Part shown: piece after piece, positions 10,102 through 20,930 of the stretch
How positions within the stretch are numbered: position 1 is the stretch's first letter
How the letters are laid out: each line of letters starts with the position of its first letter
NCBI GenBank assembly: GCA_036320915.1
Contig: JAXBDG010000005.1
Location: 248,001-312,000 of the forward strand
Source of the DNA: Linnemannia elongata
Taxonomy: Eukaryota > Mortierellomycota > Mortierellomycetes > Mortierellales > Mortierellaceae
DNA length: 64,000 nucleotides
Reading direction: 5' to 3'
Program-made: the position numbers and the translations under genes
The notes under the pieces: model-generated
What the model was told of the DNA's origin: nothing
The model's input: the letters and a program-made list of their open reading frames with translations, nothing else
The model's database searches: none

Positions 10102-13100
10102 ACTCGATCGATCACTCTTTTTTTTCATCGACATCTGAAATCATGTAGGTCAGTTTTTTTTTTTTGTAAGGGGTTTTTTTATATGTGGTGTTACAAAAAG
10201 ATGTGGTGGCTAGGCAGTGGCGGCGATGCCTTAGTTTAGCAGTCCCCCCCTAGTAGACTAGTATTAGTAGTGCGCCGAGCTCTATCATCTGCTCCTTGTC
10301 CTTTTACACAAGAGCAGAATTGACAAGAGTTCCTTTGGCGCCCTGCAGTCGTGTATTATTTTAGGATCCCACTATTACTACGCAACCACAACCCCTTCCC
10401 CCCCCCGTACCAATTGAGGACTTAACAGCGGTCCTATCACTCTGGCCAGGACCTCTCCCCTGAGTAACAGTGGCTTTTAACTATGATTAGAGTAGGTATT
10501 CGTTTGGCGCAATGGCTTTCTTAATTTCTGTAGTAATGCAGTCAGAGATTTCCTCCGAGGACTGTGTGAGTTGGTGTAGAAAGAGGATGGTGTTTGCTGT
10601 GTTTATGCCTATAAGGCAGCAAGCCAGCAGTTGTGCGGGGGTAATGTTGTATTCGGGCTTCATGGAGAAGGTGGGGGGGTTTAAAGGAGAGCAAATTATG
10701 AAGATCTTCATCGGACCGTGTGGACTTGTCCGTGTGTTCTTGCAAAATGAACTGCCATGCTAGGTACTTGCTCTTGCATCCAAAACATGATGGCTCTTGT
10801 CTGCCTCTCTTTCCCTGCACCCCTATGCGTCACAGCGGGTGCCCTATTGTCACCGATGGGCTCGAAGCGTGCTACATGGGATAATGTCACGCTTGTATCG
10901 CCAACCATTTAATATTAAGCCTTGAGGCTGCCGTGCTGTTATGCAATAAATCAGACACAGAGGTTGATGGTGATGGTACGTGGGTGGGGAGTGACCTTCT
11001 CTTGAATCCTCAATAATAATTGTGGATGAAATAGAGGGACACCAACAACCTTTAATATTCTACATATACTATAGGAATAAGCGAGTTTGCCCCTGCAACG
11101 TGATTTACGCACTTTGAATCATTCTCCGAGAGTGTCTCATTTTTTCCTATGTGATTTTTTTTTTTTGTTTCTGATTCTTATTCTCTCTGGCATCCTTTCT
11201 CCTTCGTTGCTGCTTGGTGCTGTAGGGTATCTATCACGCACTGTTTGCTTTCTTTCCTCTTTTGTTGTACCTCTTTCTCCCCTTTCTTCCCTCCACATTT
11301 AACTTTGCACAAATCACAAATACCTTTCTCTCTTCCCACGATTTCTGCATCACCATACTGCTTTCTCTTCATCACCTACATTTTCTATGGATATGGGCAG
11401 CTTTATGGATCTTTTTACAATAGCGCCTTTGTCTACCGATGATGTTAGCCGTGTCATACCTGGGTTGTACCACGAGTAAGTCTAAGTCTTTCTCTGAGTC
11501 CAATGCGGTGCGGGGTGTGTGCTATAAGTTGTTTCGAATCTGTGTGTAACTATGCATTGTTTGCTCTGGCTTTCATTACTTTCTTCATATTTCGTTTCTT
11601 TGTTCTTTTTGGTTTATTTAGTGCTGCTTTTACGCGTTTGATTTCCGCCGGCCTTGGGCTCATGGTGCCTGAGAGTCTGAGTCTGGGTCATGGTTAATAT
11701 CCTCCTGCAATGATTCTTTAGGATGTGATCTGCGGTGGCAAGAGCTAGAGAACGAAATGTTGTCGAGGTAGATGTCGACTTTATTTTGGCAGGCTTCATA
11801 TCTGTTTCTGATTCCCTTATGCACTTATTTTCTTCCGTCACATTCTCATTGTGCTCTGATTTTCTTCTCGACATCCTCTGTAAATTGGTACAGATGGAGA
11901 TGGAGATGGAGGTTGTTTTTCTATGATATCCTTTGACCCAAGCGGTGGCATTGTCACCCTCATTGCTTCTCTTATTCAACTTTTCCTTCTGTTTTCCCTC
12001 CTCATCACTCCCTCGCCTCAGTTTTTTCTCTTCTTTACTTTCTCTAATATTATCCTTACCCCTTTGCTCTCCTCTTTCATTTGGTTTGTTTCTTTTCTTC
12101 TTTCCCTAAAAATCTTCTTAATCGTTTCTCTAAAGTACGCAGGCCACGGGCAACTGTACATGTCATTTGTTTCGAATCCTGAAGGCGCATTTCTGTACTT
12201 TGGTGAATGGTAGAGGTAACTGCATATATACTAATAAGATCGATTTGTTGGGCGTTCCTTTGTTATTGTGTTCGTTAACAGGAGTGAATATGTTTATGTC
12301 TATGGGCATTTTGCTTGGCCTGATGGTCTGATCGCATATTGATCGGCACTCTGTGAGGCGTTCCTTGAATCATGCACTGCCCTTCAAAAAAAGGTTTGTC
12401 CCTTACATGCAATGTGATCATTGGTCTGCCTCCTCGACTTCTCTGTCACCACACCTATGCTCCCTCTTTCTTTCCACATATCCTTCATACATTCTGACCC
12501 AACTGGGAGTGATCGCAGTTGACCACATTTTTTTGTAGGAATGACTCAGATGAATGAAAAGTTAACAAAAGTGAAGGTGACGAATAGACGCGAGGAAAGG
12601 ACGAGAAAAAGAAAGTTGCGTTACTATGTCGACCTTTCAAGGGCATAGTACCTTTTTTGTACCCTCCTTCATTTTCATTCCAAAAAAGATGCAACGCGCC
12701 GTGGACAATGTCATTTTCTCAAAGAAAAAAAAATATATTAAATCTAGGCAGTTTTCTATTGTGCCTTTCAACCAAAATGATGTAAAAAATTAACCACTAA
12801 TCCAGCTGTGAGCGGGGTTTGCATAGGTGTGGTTTAGTGGCCAAAACAAAACATTTTATGTGAAATGCCCAATAATTTGAGCACTGTTCCGGCCTTACAG
12901 TACAGCCTATTTTGTAAAGAGACGCAGCTATAGGCACTATGAAGAGGCCATTTCAGAGTAACGTTCGATGAGCATCGTCGTCTCTATTTCGTTTCTCATT
13001 CTTTTACGTAGCACCACCCTTTTCTTTGCTTGCCTCTGTCTCCTCTTTTCTCTCCTCTCCATCCCTTCTTTCCTTTGGTAGCACAAACACTTTTTCGTTC

Positions 13101-15157
13101 TTTGTTTGTTTCTCACTCCGATGGCAGCTGCGGAGAGTAATTGCTACCCTCTTTCATTGTCAGGACAACGACATCTATAACAAAAGGAATCAGCTTAGAT
13201 TTGATACGGATCTCTTTCTTATTTCACAACGAAATGCCGATCTCACCTTATGCCTGACACTATCTACCATGAGACCGAGAGAGAGCGCTGCAAGGACATG
13301 GGAAACTGGCTGCGCTGCATTTACTTAAAGCAGTCCTTTGTCCTTGCCAAAGACGAAAAGTTACTGAGTAGAGAATTTTTTTCAATGGCGCCCTTCTGCA
13401 AAAATCATGGATCATCCATTCCGCAATCCCCGCATTCTTCCTACGACAAATGGCGACGGTACAGCACCCATCAAGTTCACTCGACTTCAATTTCCCATCA
13501 GACAGGCATTTTTCCTTACTATTAATGTCACAAGGCCAAACAACGACAGCCTGTATATACCCGTCTTCACGCACGGGTAACTCTACGTAGACTTCTATAT
13601 AATGACGAAAGTTATAGAACGCGACAGAAGGGCCTTGAATAAATTCGCTTGCTTTTCTTTGGTCTATTACATTGTGTTCTCTACCACTGCACTGTGCTGT
13701 AACTGTCCTGCATTGGACGTGGTGTTATAGTAAAGCACAAGAGTAACAAACATTCTTCATTACGGTAGCATAGATGTAATTACTACACCGTACGACAGCA
13801 AGGTATCAAACTGGCTATCAGCAGGAAAAAGAAAAAAAGCATAAACGAAAAAATAGGGAGGAATGGAGAAGAGAGGAAGAAGTATCAATGTAACCCAATA
13901 TCTTCTTCCTTTCAAGTCTCCTTTATAAGTTTATCTCTCGCCTATGGATACATAAAAAAAAGGTCGTCCCTCCTACCTGTAGATGTTCCTATCCATTGTG
14001 CGGCCATTCTTTCTTTTGTATCTACCATTGTAACCCCTTCCCCCTTCTTCAAAACAACATATCTCTCGAACATGCGTCCATCTCTCTCTTCATCCGCCCA
14101 TCAGTAGCTGTTGGCATAAAAATTAACAGAATTGCAGTGCAAAAAATAAAAAAATAAAAAAATAAAAAAATAAAAAAATAAAAAAATAAAAAAGTAAAAA
14201 ATGGCGTGCTAGAGCCGTGTTGTGCACCACCCGTGTAAAAAATAGCGTGCTATCAAACAAGTGCCACTGGGCTGTAGAGCAGACACGGCGGCGATATCAT
14301 GGGAGCTGATGGCGGTCATATGCTTCTGATCTGCAAAATTGATGCAATCCAAAACCCCCAACTCGACAAGGCAATCGTCTACTCAGAAAGTCATCTTTTC
14401 TTTCACTCTATCCCAAACTGACCATCACCTCTTCCTCTTCTTTCTGCTTTTCTCCTCCTCTCACCAAATGCTTTAAGAGACGCGGGAAAGGTCACCTCTG
14501 TCCCTACTATAAAGGAAAACAAATGGCAATATCAAACCGCCAACGGCAAAACAGGCCATAATTGCACGTATCAACGCTTCTTTGCAGCACAACCAATCCG
14601 TTCCCTAACTGCTACTATGCCGTGAATGATGGCGCCAACGCGCACAACATGGAAGCAGACGAGAGAGAAAGGAAACGGATTAAATGGTATAGAAGGGGAG
14701 TAGAAGGGGTAGAAAAGAAAAGGAAGAAGAAAGAGAAATCTGAAGAGGAGCCGAAGAGGAGCTGAAGTGAAGGCGAAGAAATAACAAAGTCGGGGAAGGG
14801 GAGAAGGGGGATAAGAGCCAAGGTAAGAAGGAAAGCCCAAAAAAATATCCCTCTTATTCATATACGCCTAGAGAACGTAGGCATGCAGCACAGGCATAGA
14901 AAAGTCAAAGCAAAGATCAGGGCACACAGTGTGTGCAAGGTGCCTGAAAAGGGGATCGAAATCGGAGAAAATACAGGAATATTTGTTTATAGCCACCCCA
15001 ATACAAGTCAAGTTGTGCCAGCCATGTAGATTGTGGGCAAAACAGAGTCCTTCAGCTATCCAAATACTGTGTCGGCGAATGTACACCTCCAATGCTTCCC
15101 TCTTTTATTTTTTTTCACCTCCCTCCGCGAGCGAAGCCACGGGCACTTGCTAGTACG
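10102..15157. other. Long gene-poor region
   Basis: I found no supportable gene in these 5 kb. T-rich plus-strand tracts (11140-12130, 13020-13090, 14400-14470) create meaningless hydrophobic frames. A run of C (10245) and scattered AT-rich segments follow the NACHT 3' end. It holds a heptamer microsatellite (14141-14201) and ends at the retroposon target duplication (15158). Confidence 0.5.
14141..14201. repeat. Microsatellite (AAAAAAT)n
   Basis: About eight near-perfect copies of a 7-bp A-rich unit in tandem, with one T-to-G change near the right end. Confidence 0.9.
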
Positions 15158-15175
15158 AGATTAAAAACATTCATC
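15158..15175. repeat. Target-site duplication, left copy
   Basis: The 18-mer AGATTAAAAACATTCATC occurs here and again, perfectly, at 17956-17973. It directly abuts a T-run (A-tail on the minus strand), as expected from target-primed reverse transcription. Confidence 0.85.
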
Positions 15176-15391
15176 TTTTTTTTTTTTTGGAACGTCAAAG
15201 TTTTAATCCGAAAACGGAAGTCTAAGTGTAGCTCATGCGAGCACGGTATTCTACGTCGTTATAGCAAAGCAGAATAGATAAAGTGTACTGCGCAAAACCG
15301 AGGAAACACAATCCGTAATCTGCGCCAGGCGCACCTGCGCATACCTCCGGATGACCCTTGCTGCCCTTCGGGGGCGGTTCAAGGGGTAAGA

Positions 15392-17650
15392 CTAGGTGTC
15401 TTCCGTCTCGAACTCTTTAACTGTCATCGCTCCTCTTTTTTCCATAATATCCATTCTCCTCCGACCTAGTAAGGCCTCGATCACCGCTCGGTCGGCTGCA
15501 TGTGTATCATTCTGAACGCCAGGGCATCGTCCCTCCTCGTGCTCCGCCAGAGGCCGCCCGCACTCGCATTCATTCGCTCGGGGTTTCCGTCCATATATTT
15601 GTTGCCATTGGGACCTGGGCCGCTCCTCCGGGGGTTTGTGCTTCCGTCTTTCTGTGATACCCTGCTGTTTCTCCCATTCGACGGTTCTCTCGCATCGCGG
15701 TTTCCATATTTTTTCTCGGCCCTCCTTCTCGATGTACTTGCAGAATAGTCGGCTGACGTGTTCGGCAACGCTCTTGGGCATCTCCTTGAAGACTTTGGCC
15801 CACTCAGTGGCAAGAGCCTTGGGTACGAGTCCTCTGAGTATGTGGCAGACCGTCCACTCCTCATCGCCCGTGTATCCTTCATTACGGTCCTCCGTTCTTG
15901 GCCATTGGACGATCCTCCTCAGCGCCGCTTTGCATGCTCTGACGCTCGTCGCTACCCACCCAATCTCCTTGGGCTCTGTTTCTCCCTCCTTCCTTCTCTT
16001 CTTCCTCTCTCTGTTGTAGTGTTTCGTGGCAATCTCTCCCCAGAAGTCGATCCTCCCGAGTCCGTCCTTCCAGATTTCATCGTGGGCCTCCTTGCTCTCT
16101 GGGCATAACCATACGTGCTCATTGTCCTCCGTCGTCGCATGACACTGTCGGCACTGATCGTTTTTGTACAGGTCTGGTCGTCGGGCATGAAGGGCGTCCA
16201 TTGTTGGTAGCATGCCATGGATTTTCTTTATCCTGTGGCTGCGTAGTCGTGTGTCCTGCTGCGAACTGAAGAATGTGTGTACTGGTTTGTTGTTGTGGAT
16301 AATAGCAAGAGTACCGAGCCAGTCTGTGCCTTCATAGTCCTGGATCGACCTCTTGTGCCTCTTGAGTGATCTCCATGTCTGGTGCCACCGTCTGGTTGTC
16401 TGCATCTTCAGGGCCTGTCTGGTATCGATCTCGAGTGTAGTGCCGGCCATTCTTGCTGTGTAACGCAGGTCGTCCTGATCCTCCGCTCTGACCTCCCACT
16501 CTTTTCCTACCAACGCCTGGGCCTCCTTGGCCGCTTTGTCTGCTGCCTCATTCCACTTGTCGCCGCGATGTCCCTTGACCCATTCGACGGTTGTGGATCC
16601 TGTCCGCTCGCTGCATATCCGCGCTACTATTGCCCATTCCACCGCGTAATCGCACCTCAGTTTGGCCCTCACCGACGCTCTCCTCCTGTTGACGACAATG
16701 TCATTGAACATCTTGACCACCTTTTGATTGTCGGATCGGATGCACACGTCCTGGTCTTGTGGTGTCGCGATGATGCCTGCTATGAGCCCCATGAGTTCAG
16801 GCTTGATGGATGATGCGAATCCTTTGACTGTTCCTTGTATGACCGGTTGCTGTTCTCCTGCCACCGCGAAAGCCATCGAGCACTTGGCCTTCCCAAGGTT
16901 GACCATTGATCCGTCCGAATAAATATATCGTACTCCTGGCTGTGTGTGTTTCCTCTGTTCCTCCATGGCCGCCTGTGTGGCCTCGTCCATGTTAATGTGG
17001 TTGTAGCTGTGTTTCGGTGTATTGCTTGCCGTATGATGTTGTATCCGTTCCTTGATGGCAATGAGCAGCGGGTAAGCCTCCGCCTCCACTTCCTTTAGCC
17101 GAGCCTTTACCGCGCGCATTAGTCTCCGCTTGGGCGGGAGCGCTCGCTCTAGCTCCTGTCTCCGCCTGTCTAGCTCAGCCTGTTTCTCGGTCTTCTTTCG
17201 ACGCTTCTCCTCCTCTGCGGCCTCCTTTGCTGCCTGTTGTCTGAATTTGTCTCTGACCTCCTTCTCTCGTCGAATCTTTGTGTGACGGTCAATAATCTGA
17301 TTGCGTCTCTCCCTGAACGCCCTCAAGTTCGCCCTGTCCACTGCTTTGTCTCCTGTCGCCTTGGGTGGGGTCCATGGGATTCTGGGTTTTTCTGGCGTTT
17401 GCTGTAGTAAGTCGATGGTGCGTGTTGTTTCTGGTGTTCTGTTTTGTGTGGTTGGTTGTGTTGCTGGTTGTGTGGTTGGTTGTGTTGCTGGCAGTGAAAG
17501 GGGTGACGAAAAAGAGAAGGAAGAAGAAAAAGAGGGGGAATCTAAATCTACAATTGGGGGTTGGGTTGACTGTGAAGAAACAAAAAGGGAGGGTTGTGTG
17601 TGTTCGGATTGTGCTAACGAGTTGTGAGTGGGAAAGAATATATTGGGCAT
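15392..17650 (-). CDS. Retroelement RNase H protein with zinc-binding motifs
   Basis: From the first ATG inside the element (17650) the frame encodes 752 aa; it is open further upstream to an ATG at 17968, but that codon lies in the duplicated target DNA. An S/T/P-rich N-terminus is followed by a charged helical region, then an RNase H fold: 'YIYSDGS' (D246), 'SSIKPELMGL' (E285), 'CIRSDNQ' (D307), 'KGHRGDKWNEAADKAA' (H361, D371), the full acidic tetrad. Next is the CX2CX8HX3C knuckle common after RNase H in LINEs ('CRQCHATTEDNEHVWLC', C500, C503, H512, C516). A second Cys/His cluster ('CECGRPLAEHEEGRC') lies near the C-terminus. RNase H would remove the RNA strand of RNA-DNA hybrids. No reverse transcriptase or endonuclease motif is visible. 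Confidence 0.8.
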   Translation of the reverse strand: MPNIFFPTHNSLAQSEHTQPSLFVSSQSTQPPIVDLDSPSFSSSFSFSSPLSLPATQPTTQPATQPTTQNRTPETTRTIDLLQQTPEKPRIPWTPPKATGDKAVDRANLRAFRERRNQIIDRHTKIRREKEVRDKFRQQAAKEAAEEEKRRKKTEKQAELDRRRQELERALPPKRRLMRAVKARLKEVEAEAYPLLIAIKERIQHHTASNTPKHSYNHINMDEATQAAMEEQRKHTQPGVRYIYSDGSMVNLGKAKCSMAFAVAGEQQPVIQGTVKGFASSIKPELMGLIAGIIATPQDQDVCIRSDNQKVVKMFNDIVVNRRRASVRAKLRCDYAVEWAIVARICSERTGSTTVEWVKGHRGDKWNEAADKAAKEAQALVGKEWEVRAEDQDDLRYTARMAGTTLEIDTRQALKMQTTRRWHQTWRSLKRHKRSIQDYEGTDWLGTLAIIHNNKPVHTFFSSQQDTRLRSHRIKKIHGMLPTMDALHARRPDLYKNDQCRQCHATTEDNEHVWLCPESKEAHDEIWKDGLGRIDFWGEIATKHYNRERKKRRKEGETEPKEIGWVATSVRACKAALRRIVQWPRTEDRNEGYTGDEEWTVCHILRGLVPKALATEWAKVFKEMPKSVAEHVSRLFCKYIEKEGREKIWKPRCERTVEWEKQQGITERRKHKPPEERPRSQWQQIYGRKPRANECECGRPLAEHEEGRCPGVQNDTHAADRAVIEALLGRRRMDIMEKRGAMTVKEFETEDT

Positions 17651-17743
17651 ACAAAAAGTAAGGGGTGAAGAAATTAAGAAAGGGGAATTCAAATCTGAAA
17701 GTGACGAGGAAGAAACCGAACCCAAAATACCCTCTTGTAGGTC

Positions 17744-17864
17744 CTTTTCTTTTTCTTTTTCTTTTTCTTTTTCTTTTTCTTTTTCTTTTTCTTTTTCTTT
17801 TTCTTTTTCTTTTTCTTTTTCTTTTTCTTTTTCTTTTTCTTGTTCTTGTTCTTGTTCTTTTTCT
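17744..17864. repeat. Hexanucleotide microsatellite (CTTTTT)n
   Basis: About 19 tandem copies at the 5' end of the retroposon. Read on the minus strand in the RNase H frame they encode a run of alternating Glu-Lys. Confidence 0.9.
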
Positions 17865-17955
17865 TGGCTTCGACAGCGATGCTCAAATGGACCATGGCTG
17901 TCGTCGCTTATCGCAACCGCCCTTTCCCTACCTCTTATCACCTCTTGATCGCTGC

Positions 17956-17973
17956 AGATTAAAAACATTCATC
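17956..17973. repeat. Target-site duplication, right copy
   Basis: Perfect second copy of the 18-mer at 15158-15175. It marks the 5' end of the minus-strand retroposon. Confidence 0.85.
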
Positions 17974-18559
17974 CATATGGCACTGACCCTTTCACCATAT
18001 GCCTGGAGTCACGTGTAAAAAAAGTACTTCGCCCGATCTGATTTTGTCTGTTGGTCGCTCTGTTGGCTGCTGCACCACGCAGATGTCCGCTGGGCCTGGC
18101 CCGTCCGCCAATGTTGGCCGGATGCGGATAGGGTTTTTGGGGTCCAGGAGTGGAAGAGCAATTGTTGCCCTCCTAGAGGACCTTAAAATGGTACGCACGT
18201 TGTTCAGTGGATAGAGAAAAAAAAAGTGTACTGTTTTGTTTGCTTGGGGTAGAACAAAAAATACTGAAAATTCACCCCCCTGTATCTTGGGATATCACTT
18301 TCAGTACATGGTGGTGCTGAGAATCACGAAGAAATCCCAAAAAAAACAGTACGATTTTTTTTTTTTTTTTTTTTTTTTTGGTAGGCAGGCTCAAGGTGTG
18401 AGTGGCGGTGAAGAGTCTTAAGTCGCACGGAGGTCAAGGCGTGGGAGGGTAGGGAGTACCGCAATAGTAAGATCGCAAGAAGAGTATATGTGTGGCATAT
18501 TAGGAATAAAGAAAAAAAAAAGGGGGGGGGAAGAGACAGGATATCTAGCGGAGGAAGAG
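17974..18559. other. Non-coding stretch between two retroelement remnants
   Basis: No gene seen. It contains a T-run at about 18355-18379 and a G-run near 18521-18530. Confidence 0.5.
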
Positions 18560-19312
18560 TTACGGTGGACTGCCGTGACTGTTGTTATTGTTTTGCAATT
18601 GCCGTTGCTTCCTTTGTCTCGGAGGGTTGTCGGTTCCCGACTTCTTCTTGAAGGTGCGAACTGACTTGGTGTAGCCGTCTTCAAAGTGGGCTCCTGCGGC
18701 TTCGCGAACGTTAGCCATGCGGATCTCTTGTAACTTTACAGCCATTCCGCCCAGTTGTTGTCTCATAAGGACTGCAAAGTTGACGGCAAGGTCCAGAATC
18801 TGATCTAGCTTAAGATTTCCAGGGTCGATTTTCTGAAGCTGTTGAAATTGATGAAGGTAGAAATGCACGGGGCGGGTGAGCTCGGCACATCGCTCCTGAA
18901 ACTCGCGGAGCTGCGAATCATGCTTCTTGTTGTAGTTGAGGTTGTTGGAGACGACGGATGGGACCTTGGGTGCTTTATATTGGTCCATGTAAACGTTCTT
19001 GGGAAAGCTTCGAATGTCTTTCATGAGCTCTGCATCGCTTTTTGGTGGTTTGGTGAAAAACTCGAGAGGCGTTGCTGGTTTGATGCTGGGGCATCTGCTG
19101 ACTTCCGCGTCCGAGGGGTGATAGTATTGAAGTGGAGCCTGAGTCCTGATCGCAGGGTCGGAGTCCTGGTGAAATTTATCAGCTATCAGGCATTCCAAAC
19201 GGTCCAGCCTTTGCCTGAGGAGGAGGATTTCTGCATCCTTGGGGTCGAGGGAGGAGTCAAGTGGAGGCGAGGAAGAGGATGCGGGGGGCGATGAGCGAGA
19301 CGATTGTTCCAT
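18560..19312 (-). CDS. Orphan DIRS/YR-retrotransposon ORF1 (Gag-like) protein
   Basis: 250 aa from the first ATG (19312). A Ser/Pro-rich start is followed by a predicted short coiled coil ('KDAEILLLRQRLDRLECLI'), then 'DIRSFPKNVYMDQYKAPKVP', a helical core with 'CAELTRPVHFYLHQFQQL' and 'LDLAVNFAVLMRQQLGGMA', and a basic tail. The arrangement 'FPKN..M.Y..P', then 'LTRP...Y', then a helix and a basic tail resembles what I recall of the ORF1/Gag of tyrosine-recombinase (DIRS-like) retrotransposons in Mucoromycota. No reverse transcriptase, RNase H or tyrosine recombinase follows, so it is a remnant or a solitary copy. The frame is intact. The assignment rests on recalled family features, not on a search. 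Confidence 0.5.
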   Translation of the reverse strand: MEQSSRSSPPASSSSPPLDSSLDPKDAEILLLRQRLDRLECLIADKFHQDSDPAIRTQAPLQYYHPSDAEVSRCPSIKPATPLEFFTKPPKSDAELMKDIRSFPKNVYMDQYKAPKVPSVVSNNLNYNKKHDSQLREFQERCAELTRPVHFYLHQFQQLQKIDPGNLKLDQILDLAVNFAVLMRQQLGGMAVKLQEIRMANVREAAGAHFEDGYTKSVRTFKKKSGTDNPPRQRKQRQLQNNNNSHGSPP

Positions 19313-19432
19313 AGGGATGAGAAGGGGTGAAATCTGATGACACGGGTGATGTCCCTGGCAAATCAAAGGAAGATCAGGGACAGATCTGATGTCTGAGCAA
19401 AATCTTTTTTAAAAAAAAACTTTCGTTTAGTT

Positions 19433-19545
19433 TTCTGGATTTTCGCATTTTCTACGATTAAAGAGGACTTTACATATATGGTCATAGCCCAGACGAATAA
19501 TAGGAAACAAAGAAATACAAGAAAGAATGAAGAGAAATAGAGAAG
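19433..19545. repeat. Dispersed repeat, copy 1
   Basis: Segments such as 'GCATTTTCTAC', 'ATATATGG' and 'TAGCCCA.ACGAATAA' recur in the same order at 24958-25072, about three quarters identical by eye. The repeat family is unknown. Confidence 0.5.
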
Positions 19546-19767
19546 GGAAATGAAAAAGAAAGAAGAGCAATAGGAAAGGAAGAAAGCGGGAGTGGGAGGT
19601 GGTATTTATTTTTCTCCTTCTTGATGATTGAAAATGCTTTGCTGTAAAATCATTGACCATTAGTCATTGATACAAACGCATACATCCCCTCATGTCTCAA
19701 ACTAATCCTGTCAATCAGACGCGCGTCCTTATTTTACCTATCGGTCGCGTAGTAATAACCATATATA

Positions 19768-20651
19768 CAATGCGTTCCAAAACTGTCCAAATGTTTTTCT
19801 CATTTTTCTTACTTTTCTCATTACAAGAGCGGGGAGGTCCCATTGTTCTTCATATTACAGTTGCAGAAGCCCTTGATACTGTTGTGCATTGTCTCAATGT
19901 TTTGGATCAGTAGCATTTGTATTGTCTTCGCCATTGACTCTTTCTAATGACCACTCATTTGGACAGTTCTGAAGCCAGGGTCCCACATGAATTTTACAGA
20001 TACCATATGAAAAATTTACATGGACGTAGTGCGTCTCGAGAACTTTTTTTAAAGCCATGCTCCAATGCTTGACCAAATAAAAAAATTGAGAGTAGGGTAG
20101 TGGGGGCAGACTTGCGAGAAACTGTAGAAAATACATTAAAGAAAATAGTTAGCATGAGTTAGCGGCCGAAAAATTGTGCATAAGTGTCAAAGAAAGGAGA
20201 CTACTATGAATTTCTTACGATTTTGTGAACGATATCTGATAGCTTTTTTTGTTAGCACATTGCTGTACGTATTTACTCCACCTTTAACATTTCTTCACAA
20301 GTCTGCCCCACTACCCTACTCTCAATTTTGACCTTTGATCAAGCATTGGAGCATGACTTTAAAAAAAAAGCTCTTGTGACGCACTTAGTCCACGTAAATT
20401 TTTCATATGGTATTTGTAAAATTCACATGGGATTTGAGCCTGGCTCCAAAACTGTCCAAATGAGTGAGCATTAGAAAAGTCAATGGCGAAGCCAATACAA
20501 ATGCTACTGATCCAAAACATTTGAGGAAATGCACACCAGTATCAAGGGGTTCTGCAACTGTAATATGAAGAACAATGGGACCTCCCCGCTCTTTTAATGA
20601 GAAAAATAAGAAAAGTGTGAAAAACATTTGGGACTGTTTTGGAACGCACTC
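19768..20651. mobile_element. 884-bp foldback MITE, Tc1/mariner-like ends
   Basis: Two arms of roughly 370-380 bp (19768 to about 20140 and about 20275 to 20651) are imperfect reverse complements of each other, around 85-90% identical by eye, around a spacer of about 130 bp. The element is flanked by TA dinucleotides (19766-19767, 20652-20653). Termini read CAATGCGTTCCAAAAC on the left and, complemented, GAGTGCGTTCCAAAAC on the right, consistent with an ancestral CAGTGCGTTCC end. Each arm also contains an internal inverted copy of the terminal motif (CATTTGGACAGTT, about 19967 and its mirror near 20452). It has no coding capacity, so it would need a transposase supplied in trans. Confidence 0.8.
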
Positions 20652-20930
20652 TACCTAAGGAAGCGTCGGGCCATATCGTCCGTTGCGTTCAACACGGCTT
20701 TTGCTGTTACTTCGGCTGGTAGAACCCCACGGCGAGTCAGAATCCTCACCGTACAATGACTTTGAATTTTCCATCATTCTCCATCGTTCCGCTCCACCTC
20801 TCGCAAACAAAGCACGATCATCTCGCTCGCATGGTGAAATCGCACAAAATACTTTCTTATGGTAACTAGAAACTTGGGAGCCAAATAAACCCTCTGGTAC
20901 ACTAGTAATACTTGTTTATCATAAGATCCC

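Larger units (their letters stand above)
15176..17955 (-). mobile_element. Non-LTR-type retroposon carrying a stand-alone RNase H gene
   Basis: A 2780-bp insertion bounded by a perfect 18-bp direct repeat (15158-15175 and 17956-17973). At its 3' end on the minus strand there is a 13-base A-tail (T-run 15176-15188) next to the repeat. This is the signature of LINE-type target-primed integration. Between the coding stop (15392) and the tail are about 200 bp of 3' sequence with a GC-rich, hairpin-prone segment (15320-15385). The element carries one long intact frame encoding RNase H but no reverse transcriptase, so it either is a 5'-truncated LINE or is moved in trans by another element. The perfect duplication and intact frame suggest a recent insertion. 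Confidence 0.85.

Noticed and set aside
11087..12213. Several hydrophobic open frames resembling membrane proteins
   Set aside because: They come from T-rich DNA; there are no family motifs, and similar frames occur wherever the plus strand is CT-rich.
17628..18018. Plus-strand frames of repeated Ser-Phe or Leu-Phe
   Set aside because: Antisense reading of the (CTTTTT)n microsatellite.
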